Below are positions 1 through 7,600 of a DNA stretch of 64,000 nucleotides, one piece after another (position 1 is the first letter of the stretch; each line of letters begins with the position of its first letter). Source of the stretch: Neobacillus kokaensis. Lineage in GTDB: Bacteria; Bacillota; Bacilli; Bacillales; Cytobacillaceae. The notes beneath the pieces are model-generated. The model had not been told where the DNA came from. It worked only from the letters and a program-made list of their open reading frames with translations, and did no database searches. Location: assembly GCF_014656545.1 (NCBI RefSeq), contig NZ_BNDS01000005.1:173894-237893 (forward strand), given 5' to 3'. The position numbers were made by a program, and so were the translations under genes.

Positions 1-227
1 ACAAGATGGGCCGCTTGTTTAAGCGAATGGCCTTGCTCCGAAAGTAATTTAATTTTTAAAAGTGTTTTGACATCCTGTTGAGTATATATTCTATAACCAT
101 TCTCCAACCGCTTCGGTTGAATAATCCCATAACGTTCTTCCCATTTTCTGATCACTTGTTTCGATAATCCGGTCATATCTGCGACTTGTTGAATTGCAAA
201 TACTCCATTATCATCGGATTGAATCAT
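1..227 (-). CDS. MerR-family transcriptional regulator, N-terminal part (cut by window edge)
   Basis: About 75 N-terminal residues are visible and the rest lies before base 1. They form a MerR-type winged helix-turn-helix: a TGLSKQVIRKWEERYG recognition segment, then GYRIYTQQDV and a helix with SEQGHSLKQA. The WEERYG/GYRIY wording is typical of the CarH/LitR branch of MerR proteins, many of which carry a C-terminal cobalamin-binding light sensor, but that part is not visible here. The start is the ATG at 227, because an upstream ATG runs straight into a stop. The gene is divergent from the ABC pair at 484-2289, with inverted-repeat operators between them, so it probably controls itself and that pair. 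Family call firm; subfamily inferred. Confidence 0.85.
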   Translation of the reverse strand, partial: MIQSDDNGVFAIQQVADMTGLSKQVIRKWEERYGIIQPKRLENGYRIYTQQDVKTLLKIKLLSEQGHSLKQAAHL

Positions 228-272
228 CTATTTCATCCCCTTAACAGCTTGTACAACCCCGCAGGCATAATT

Positions 273-328
273 AGTATAACGAATACATGTACTTTGTACA
301 ATGTTATCACTTTAAACATTGTACAAAG
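273..328 (-). promoter_or_regulatory. MerR gene promoter overlapped by a 14-bp inverted-repeat operator
   Basis: CTTTGTACAATGTT at 292-305 is repeated in perfect inverted form at 315-328 with a 9-nt spacer. On the minus strand TTGTAC (301-296), a 17-nt spacer and TATACT (278-273) form a good sigma-A promoter for the regulator at 227, so its -35 box lies inside one operator arm. This geometry suggests autorepression. TNTACA/TGTANA-type palindromes are known for CarH/LitR regulators; the link here is inference. Confidence 0.6.
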
Positions 329-371
329 ATTAAAGTTGGGAAAATCCTTCCTGATTGATAAAAGACAAGAA

Positions 372-439
372 CTTTCGTATAACGTTTTAAATATTTTATT
401 ATACAAAGGTTTGACAAATCAAGTTATTTCCGTTAATAA
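372..439 (+). promoter_or_regulatory. Promoter of the HrtBA-like ABC operon with a second operator-like inverted repeat
   Basis: TTGACA (411-416), a 17-nt spacer and TAATAA (434-439) give a near-consensus sigma-A promoter 45 nt before the permease start. Just upstream, CTTTcGTATAA (372-382) and TTATACAAAG (399-408) form an inverted repeat resembling the palindrome at 292-328, so the same MerR protein may act on both divergent promoters. Confidence 0.5.
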
Positions 440-483
440 TTAAATAAAATAGAATAAATACTTTCATTTAGAAAGGGAGTGAC

Positions 484-1554
484 ATGGTGTTTTTAGCATG
501 GCAGGAAATTAAAAGAAACAAACTGCGTTTCACCTTGATTACTGGGATTTTAATGCTTGTTTCCTATCTTGTATTTTTTCTCTCCGGACTTGCAACTGGT
601 CTCGCCAGCCTCAATAGGGAAGCAGTTGATAAATGGAAGGCGTCAGCTATTATCCTTACCGAAGAATCAGATAAAAGCTTGTACCAATCCTCCATGTCGA
701 TCGATCAGCTAAAAGACATTAAAGCAAAAAAAACGGCTGTAATTGGTCAACTAAACGCGATTGCCAGCAACGGTGACAACAAGCAAAATATCTCTCTCTT
801 TGGTATTAACAAAGAGGAATTTCTGATGCCCAATGTGACAGAAGGAAGGGCTTTTGACAAAGCAAATGAAGTTATTGCTGACGATTCACTTAAAGACAAG
901 GGATTCAAATTAGGGGATACATTATCCTTGTCCTCCAGTGACCAACAGTTAACGATTGTAGGATTTACAGACCATGCCAGGTTTAATGCTTCACCTGTTC
1001 TGTATGCCAACCTTGCCACCTTCCACCAAGTCAAATTTGGCGAAGCTGCGGATCAGAAAAAGGATCAAATTAATGGAATTGTTGTAAAGGATGATCCTAT
1101 TTTAAATATGTACAAAAATAATGAACTGGATTCAATTGAGATTGAATCCTTCATTCAAAGTTTGCCCGGCTATACTGAACAAAAACTTACCTTAAATTTC
1201 ATGATTTACTTCCTCTTTGGTATTTCATCCATCATCGTAGCGATTTTCTTGTATGTGTTGACCGTGCAGAAGATAAGTATGTTCGGGGTCATGAAGGCTC
1301 AAGGTATTTCCAGCACTTATTTATCTTGGTCTGTTGTAGCGCAAACCTTTATTTTAGCATTTATCGGGACAGCGCTAGGTTTTGCCTTAACACTCGTTTC
1401 AGGAGCCTTTTTACCAGCAGCTGTTCCAGTTTCGTTTGATCTAGCCTTGATGGTATTTTACGGGTTAATCCTAATGGTTGTTGCAACTTGCGGTGCCGTT
1501 TTCTCAGTCTTGACGATTGTGCGCATTGACCCACTGAAAGCGATAGGAGGATAA
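484..1554 (+). CDS. ABC transporter permease, HrtB-like (FtsX/MacB superfamily)
   Basis: A 356-residue membrane subunit of a MacB/FtsX-type ABC system. It has one membrane segment near residues 17-40, a large extracytoplasmic domain at about 45-235, and three C-terminal membrane segments from about residue 240. The C-terminal signature (LYVLTVQKISMFGVMKAQG, ending in RIDPLKAIGG) and the length match staphylococcal HrtB, the membrane part of a hemin-stress exporter. The ATG at 484 follows AAAGGGAGTGAC. The ATPase gene starts three bases after the stop, so the two are an operon. The substrate could be heme or another amphipathic toxic compound; the family is sure, the substrate is inferred from resemblance only. 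Confidence 0.85.
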   Translation: MVFLAWQEIKRNKLRFTLITGILMLVSYLVFFLSGLATGLASLNREAVDKWKASAIILTEESDKSLYQSSMSIDQLKDIKAKKTAVIGQLNAIASNGDNKQNISLFGINKEEFLMPNVTEGRAFDKANEVIADDSLKDKGFKLGDTLSLSSSDQQLTIVGFTDHARFNASPVLYANLATFHQVKFGEAADQKKDQINGIVVKDDPILNMYKNNELDSIEIESFIQSLPGYTEQKLTLNFMIYFLFGISSIIVAIFLYVLTVQKISMFGVMKAQGISSTYLSWSVVAQTFILAFIGTALGFALTLVSGAFLPAAVPVSFDLALMVFYGLILMVVATCGAVFSVLTIVRIDPLKAIGG

Positions 1555-1557
1555 ACA

Positions 1558-2289
1558 ATGGCAGTGTTGGAGTTACATCAAGTAAAGAAGAGTTTTGGAA
1601 GCGGGCATACGAAAGTGGAAGCCTTAAAGGAAACCGATTTTCTTGCCGACCGGGGTGAGTTGGTTGCAATCATTGGCCCGTCTGGTTCTGGAAAAAGTAC
1701 CTTTCTCACGATTGTCGGGGGATTATTATCTCCAACCTCAGGGGATGTAATAATCAATGGGAAAAACCTAACCTCATTGACTGAAAAAGCCCGCTCACAA
1801 ATTCGGCTCAAGGAAATTGGATTTGTGTTACAAGCGTCGAACCTAATTCCCTTCCTCTCCGTGGCCAATCAATTGAAACTATTAGACAAAGTGAAAAAGG
1901 GGAATATGTCGAAAACGGAGAGAGATCAACTATACGAGGACTTGGGAATTGCTGACCTGCTCATGAAATATCCCTCCGACTTATCTGGCGGGGAACGGCA
2001 GCGTGTAGCCATCGCTAAAGCACTATATAGCAATCCATCGATTATTCTAGCTGATGAGCCTACAGCATCCCTTGACTCGGACCGTGCCTACGAAGTTATG
2101 GAGCTATTAAAAACCGTAACGAAGCAGAAAAATACAACAACCATTGTGGTCACTCACGATATTCGGCTTGTCGGTTATTGCGATAAAGTTTATAAAATGA
2201 CTGATGGTGTCCTTTCATCTGCAATAGAGAAGCATATTAAGAGGCCACAAACTGTATTCGAGGAAAAAGTCGCTTATACAAATCATTAA
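1558..2289 (+). CDS. ABC transporter ATP-binding protein, HrtA-like
   Basis: The 243-residue nucleotide-binding subunit paired with the permease just upstream. It shows Walker A GPSGSGKST (about residues 40-48), the Q-loop in GFVLQASNLIPFLSV, the signature LSGGERQRVAIAKAL, Walker B IILADEPTASLDSD and the switch histidine in VVTHD. The sequence around the Q-loop and Walker B resembles HrtA and other LolD/MacB-type ATPases that work with FtsX-fold permeases, driving mechanotransmission or export rather than import. A C-terminal extension of about 20 residues after the D-loop region is unremarkable. A terminator follows at 2359. Confidence 0.9.
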   Translation: MAVLELHQVKKSFGSGHTKVEALKETDFLADRGELVAIIGPSGSGKSTFLTIVGGLLSPTSGDVIINGKNLTSLTEKARSQIRLKEIGFVLQASNLIPFLSVANQLKLLDKVKKGNMSKTERDQLYEDLGIADLLMKYPSDLSGGERQRVAIAKALYSNPSIILADEPTASLDSDRAYEVMELLKTVTKQKNTTTIVVTHDIRLVGYCDKVYKMTDGVLSSAIEKHIKRPQTVFEEKVAYTNH

Positions 2290-2358
2290 GATTTATTGGA
2301 ACTTAACGAAACTCTTGTCTCCTTTTTCCTTCCTGGCCTGCTTTGTTTAGAACTATGA

Positions 2359-2396
2359 GGCAGCTCTGTCCTGTGCACGGAGAGCTGTCTTTTTTC
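2359..2396 (+). terminator. Rho-independent terminator after the HrtBA-like operon
   Basis: The stem GGCAGCTCT (2359-2367) pairs with AGAGCTGTC (2381-2389, one G-U pair) and is followed by a run of six T. It closes the ABC operon about 70 nt after its stop. Confidence 0.8.
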
Positions 2397-2476
2397 ATAA
2401 TGACGGAATATATTTACGTATAAACAAACTGCCATTCGCATATTGATAAAAAACCGATCGGATGGGAGTGGATGAC

Positions 2477-2935
2477 TTGAGCACTTTTTACCCAGACAAA
2501 CTATCTGTGGAATACTTGGACGGTACTGCTGCTGCGAACCCCGTTATTCCAAGGCGTTACACACTTACTCACTCAGATTTAACTGGAGAACTATTTTTAA
2601 ACATTGGGATTCATTATGCCTTGGATAAAATTAATCCTTTGAGAGATGAAGTTTTGGGTGAATGGAAACAATATGGAGGCTTCTTTTGTTTTTATGTTTA
2701 TTTATACGTAGATCAAGGAGAACAGACCCTTTCTGTTTCAGCAAAACGCAATGAAATATTTAGACGTGAATTACCACTTGCCTTAACAGCTATTAGATAC
2801 GGCGATAGGTTTTTATTCAACAAATACCCTCATTTAGATCAAGCCTCTCTCATCATTCAGTTTATGTCCGCTTATCCCCAATTTGCAAAGCAAGAAAATT
2901 GGGGTACTTTCCAAAGATTCACCACTAAAATATAG
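2477..2935 (+). CDS. Staygreen-family protein (SGR-like, possible Mg-dechelatase homologue)
   Basis: About 152 residues matching the STAYGREEN family: PDKLSVEYLDG, then PRRYTLTHSDLTGELFLNIG, then RDEVLGEW, and FRRELPLALTAIRYGD near residue 105. In plants SGR removes Mg from chlorophyll a; bacterial homologues exist outside phototrophs and some have dechelatase activity in vitro. The TTG at 2477 is preferred because GGGAGTGG lies 5 nt before it; an in-frame ATG at 2462 has no ribosome site of its own. No signal peptide, so cytosolic. It follows the HrtBA-like exporter, which hints at tetrapyrrole handling. Family assignment is from remembered motif similarity; the in vivo role in a non-phototroph is unknown. 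Confidence 0.75.
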   Translation: MSTFYPDKLSVEYLDGTAAANPVIPRRYTLTHSDLTGELFLNIGIHYALDKINPLRDEVLGEWKQYGGFFCFYVYLYVDQGEQTLSVSAKRNEIFRRELPLALTAIRYGDRFLFNKYPHLDQASLIIQFMSAYPQFAKQENWGTFQRFTTKI

Positions 2936-3064
2936 TCACGATTTAATTCCATTGGTATGCCTTGGACCGCTTGTATTTATTTGTACAGTTCACTGTGATT
3001 TTTGCATGGACAAAATGAGGATGGATATATTAACAGTAAACTTTTTAATAACTGGGGGATACCA

Positions 3065-4291
3065 ATGAATTTACAATCCGGAACATATTATTGGCCAACT
3101 ACTTTTCCTGATGCTCCATCATATCCAGCATTAGAAGATGACCTATCTTGTGATGTATTAATCATTGGGGGTGGAAGCTCCGGGGCACAATGTGCGTATT
3201 ATCTTGCCGATACTCATTTAGACGTGGCTGTAATTGAAAAATCAACCATTGGCAGCGGCAGTACTAGTGCAAACACAGCCCTCCTTCAATACTCCGGTGA
3301 AAAAATGTTTACAGATCTAATCAACACCTTTGGAGCAGATTACATAAACAGACATTTACAATTACTAAAGGAAGCAATCGATGAAATTGAAGCAGCCTCA
3401 AAAAACGCCACCATTGATTGTGAATTCAACAGAACAGACACCTTATATTCCGCAAGCTGTACAGAAGACGTTGAAAGGCTAAAAAAGGAATATGAATTTT
3501 TAAAGCGGCATAACTGTGAACTTACTTTTTTAACAAAGGAAGATATTGAAGCAAAATATCCTTTTAGCAGGGATGCCGCTATTTATTCATATAACGATGC
3601 AGAAATCAACCCATTCCGATTCACCCATGCACTATTGGATTACGCCGCCGGAAAAGGAATCCGTATATATGAAAATACGGAAATGAACGGTCACCATTAT
3701 GATAAAGAACAAGGAAAGATGATTGTTTCTACAAAGAATGGCCTTTCGATAAAAGCACGCTATCTTATTTTTGCTGCGGGTTATGAAGGAATGGATATCA
3801 GAAAAGAGAAAAAAGCCTCTTTTGTAAGTACATATACGGTAACAACTAATCCAGTCGAAGATCTCTCCGAATGGTATAACAGGACACTCATTTGGGAAAC
3901 CGCTCGTCCCTATTTATATATGCGGACAACTAGAGATAACAGGATTATTATTGGCGGACTTGATGATAATACTAACTATCCAGAAGACCGCGATAGTAAA
4001 CTGATTCACAAAAAGAATAAATTAATTGAAGAGTTTAATAAAATGTTTCCCGCTATTAAAGTACAGCCAGAATATTACTTAACTGCATTTTATGGAGGGA
4101 TAGCAGACGGTATTCCGATTATTGGCCAATATGAAGAATATCCTAATTGCTACTTCCTATTTGCCTTTGGTGATAATGGGACGGTTTACAGCCAATTGCT
4201 GTCAAGGATTATTGTAAAGGAAATTGTGGAAGGGAATTGTCCAGATTTAGCTTTATACTTACAAGAACGGCCTTTGCTAAACAAGGGATGA
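3065..4291 (+). CDS. FAD-dependent oxidoreductase (DAO/glycine oxidase superfamily)
   Basis: A 408-residue flavoprotein of the D-amino-acid oxidase/OrdL type. The dinucleotide-binding fold is at about residues 35-62 (CDVLIIGGGSSGAQCAYYLAD, GxGxxG-type, ending in the acidic VIEK). A substrate-domain segment IIIGGLDDNTNYPEDRD and the C-terminal FAD contact GGIADGIPIIGQYEEYPNCYF follow. There is no signal peptide, and the first 30 residues (YYWPTTFPDAPSYPAL) resemble the leader of OrdL-like proteins. The start is the ATG at 3065, preceded by ACTGGGGGATACCA; the reading frame is open further upstream without a ribosome site. Substrate cannot be predicted. It may be cotranscribed with the staygreen-type gene about 130 nt upstream. 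Confidence 0.85.
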   Translation: MNLQSGTYYWPTTFPDAPSYPALEDDLSCDVLIIGGGSSGAQCAYYLADTHLDVAVIEKSTIGSGSTSANTALLQYSGEKMFTDLINTFGADYINRHLQLLKEAIDEIEAASKNATIDCEFNRTDTLYSASCTEDVERLKKEYEFLKRHNCELTFLTKEDIEAKYPFSRDAAIYSYNDAEINPFRFTHALLDYAAGKGIRIYENTEMNGHHYDKEQGKMIVSTKNGLSIKARYLIFAAGYEGMDIRKEKKASFVSTYTVTTNPVEDLSEWYNRTLIWETARPYLYMRTTRDNRIIIGGLDDNTNYPEDRDSKLIHKKNKLIEEFNKMFPAIKVQPEYYLTAFYGGIADGIPIIGQYEEYPNCYFLFAFGDNGTVYSQLLSRIIVKEIVEGNCPDLALYLQERPLLNKG

Positions 4292-4389
4292 GAAAATGAG
4301 GTTGTGTGTACTTGGTATTACCTTTAGCATCAAAGATTGAATGCGGAGAGGGAAATTATGTTTACAGTTTTGAAAAGTCTGGAAATTTG

Positions 4390-4418
4390 TTGACTAAAAA
4401 TTGTAAACGCTTTATACT
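4390..4418 (+). promoter_or_regulatory. Strong sigma-A promoter upstream of the GH84 gene leader
   Basis: TTGACT (4390-4395), a 17-nt spacer and TATACT (4413-4418) form a near-consensus promoter. It fires toward a terminator hairpin at 4457 and then the GH84 gene at 4680, giving a leader of about 255 nt. Confidence 0.65.
4401..4415 (+). promoter_or_regulatory. cre site (CcpA operator) between the -35 and -10 boxes
   Basis: TTGTAAACGCTTTAT matches the cre consensus WTGNAANCGNWNNCW at all fixed positions except the last C. Its place between the -35 and -10 boxes of the 4390 promoter is the usual geometry for carbon catabolite repression by CcpA. It fits a secreted enzyme that frees amino sugars. 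Confidence 0.6.
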
Positions 4419-4456
4419 TTGGTTATATATTGATTTTCATGTGACTGGTTCACACT

Positions 4457-4528
4457 GGGCATGGAAAACAAAACCGTAGGAATTTCTGAAGGAATTCTTG
4501 GTTTTGTTTTCCATGCCCTTTTATTTTT
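4457..4528 (+). terminator. Strong terminator or attenuator in the GH84 leader
   Basis: GGGCATGGAAAACAAAACC (4457-4475) pairs perfectly over 19 bp with 4500-4518 and is followed by TTTTATTTTT. It lies about 35 nt after the expected start of the 4390 promoter and 150 nt before the GH84 start, so it either attenuates that gene or ends a short RNA of about 100 nt. No T-box or licT/sacT-type antiterminator motif was recognised. Confidence 0.8.
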
Positions 4529-4679
4529 CATAAAGCTTTTAATCCATAACAAAGCAGGAAGTTCTAATTTTAGGGGGTGATAAAATTTAATATTGAACAT
4601 GATTAAGGTTGATATTTTTGTTCATTTCTTAAGGCAAAGATCGATTTATATTCATTTGTTAAGAAAGTAGGGGGAATAA

Positions 4680-7600
4680 TTGAAAAAAAGTATTTTGTTA
4701 AATCTAGCTATCATATTTGCTGTACTATTTAGCACAATAAGTGGTATTAAATCACCGTTACATGCTGCTGCAGAAACTATGAAATATCAAATTTATCCAA
4801 ATCCCCACGAAATTCACTACCAAGACAAACAATTTGAGATAAGTAATACTTTAAATATTGTATATGAATCTAAAATTGATTCTTATACTAAAAAAAGAGT
4901 AGAGGAAATACTGGCAAGTAAAAATATTAAATTTACAGTATCAAATGAAATGGCGGCAGATAAAACGAACTTTTTAGTTGGTGTCTACCAGTCAAAAGAA
5001 TATGTAGATCAGTATTTTAAAGAAAAGCAATTAAATGATGCCGCTATACTAGCAAAGCTAGATGCAAATATTGTTTCTATCGATGAAAATGTCATTGCAG
5101 TACTAGGAAAAGATGTCGATTCTGCCTTCTATGGTGTCACAACTGTCAAACATATTTTCAAACAAATGAAAGATCGTACCATTCAGGCCTTAACCATTAA
5201 AGATTATGCAGATGTTAAAGGCAGAGGTTTCATTGAAGGATATTATGGAGAACCATGGTCAAATGAAGATCGTGCAGAATTAATGACCTATGGCGGCGAA
5301 TTCAAAATGAATTCTTATATCTATGCACCAAAAGATGATCCAAAGCATAATGGCAAATGGAGAGAATTATATACACCAGCAGAGCTTGAAAAAATCAGCA
5401 AACTTGCCGAAGCCGGTAATGCCAGCAAAACTAGATTTGTATATACACTTCACCCATTTATGAATAATGCCATTCGTTTTAATACAGAAGAAAATTATCA
5501 AGCAGACTTAAATATTATTAAAGCGAAGTTCACCCAATTACTGGATGCAGGAGTTCGGAAATTTGGTATTCTAGCTGATGATGCAGGAGTTCCACCACAA
5601 GGAGCACAGACGTATGTAAAATTGATGACCGATTTAACTAACTGGTTAATTGAGCAGCAAGCTGACTATGATGGATTAGTAACCGATATGATCTTCTGTC
5701 CAAATGATTATATGGGAAATGGGAGCAGCGCTCAAATCCAGACATTAAAACAATTGCCAAAGTCTGTTAGCATGATTCAAACCGGTGGTAAGGTTTGGGG
5801 AGAAGTTTCAAATAATTTCACTCAGACATTTACAAATAATGCTGGCAGAGGACCATTCTTATGGATCAATTGGCCTTGTACGGATAACTCTAAAAAGCAC
5901 TTAATTATGGGCGGAAATGAAACATTTTTACAACCCAATGTGAACCCTGAAAATATAGAGGGTATTGTGTTAAATCCAATGCAGCAATCTGAAGCAAGTA
6001 AATCAGCTATTTTTGCTAATGCCGATTATGCATGGAATATTTGGGATAATGTTGATCAAGCACAGAAAAACTGGAATGACTCATTTGCATACATGGATCA
6101 CTTAAACATTAATGAAACTCCTGCTTCCAATGCTCTAAGAGAGCTGTCCAAGCATATGATCAATCAAGCTATGGACGGCCGTGTTGCTAAATTAGAAGAA
6201 TCAGTGGAATTGGCTCCCAAGTTAAATGAGTTTAAGAGCACCTTAGGGAAAGGAAAGATTACAGATCAAGCACAAGCGTTAATAGAAGAATTCGAAGTTA
6301 TTCGTGATGCAGCACAAACGTACAAAGCCAAGCCTGGTAATGAAAGAACAAGAGATCAGATTATTTATTGGTTAGATAGTGCTGTGGATACGGCAACTGC
6401 AGCTATTTTCTTATTAAAGGCAGAAATGGCTCATGAACAAGGCGATAAGTCTGCTGTATGGGAAAACTATAGTCAAGGCCAAGCTTCTTTCGACGCTTCT
6501 AAGAATCATCCGTTCCGATACATTGACCATTATGAATATGCAGAAGTAGGCGTACAGCATATCGTTCCATTTATCAAAACATTATTAAATGATGTATCCG
6601 TTAAAGTTCAATCGATTGTAAATCCTGATAGCAACACAGCTAGAGTTATTACAAATCGAACCGATACTCCTTCTGGTGACTTAGAGAATCTGTTAGATAA
6701 CAAAACAAGTACCGAAGTGATCTTTAAAAACCCTAACTCCATTTCGACTGGCACGTATATTGGGGTACTTTACGAAAAACCTCTTGTCCTAAATACAGTG
6801 CGCTTTGAATTAGGACAAGCCGGCAATGCTAATGACACCTTTACAGAAAGCAAAGCACAATACACCGTTGATGGAGAGAATTGGATCGATATCGAAGGTG
6901 CTTTATATGGCCATGTCAGTAAAGTGGTATTAGAAAATTTAAATCTAAAAGCAAGGGGTATTCGTTTAATCGCAACAAAAGATCGTACAAATACTTGGTT
7001 AGGTATTAAGGATATTGTGATTAACGAAATGAAGGATGACACTACATTACAATATGAGTTAATGGTGCCTAGCCATTTTAACGTGTATCAAGGACAAACA
7101 GCCAATTTATTTGATGGAGTTGACACTACTTTTATTTGGTATAATCCTTCAGGAACAATTAAAGATACTTCCGTTGCTGGAGATTATATTGGTGTAGATT
7201 TATTAAAGGTTAGAGATTTAGGTAAAGTTTACTTTGCTGTAGGCAGGGATAATGGTGACAAGTGGACGGATTACCAGTTAGAATATTCAACTGATAATGT
7301 AAATTACACGATGGTTAAGCAATATGCAGGTAAGGCATCAGGGATGGATAAAGTGGAAGAAGACCTAACAGGTATTAAAGCAAGATATGTCCGCCTAAAA
7401 AACCTTAAAACGGTTCCTGTTTGGATCAAGTTCAGCGAAATTCGCATTGATATTGCAAAATCGTCTTCTGCCTATACGTACACTAATAATACTAATTATA
7501 AAGGCATTCTTTCTCAGCATACCCTTGAAAATACTAGTTTAAGCAAAACAACAGATATTACCCTGAAACCACAAGAATACCTGGGTATAAAATTAGAGCG

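Noticed and set aside
4358..4393. 11-codon peptide with a ribosome site before the GH84 promoter
   Set aside because: It ends before the promoter start, so it cannot be a leader peptide of that transcript; too short to support.
4412..4600. Minus-strand frame of 62 codons between the oxidoreductase and the GH84 gene
   Set aside because: It runs through the terminator hairpin and has no ribosome site.
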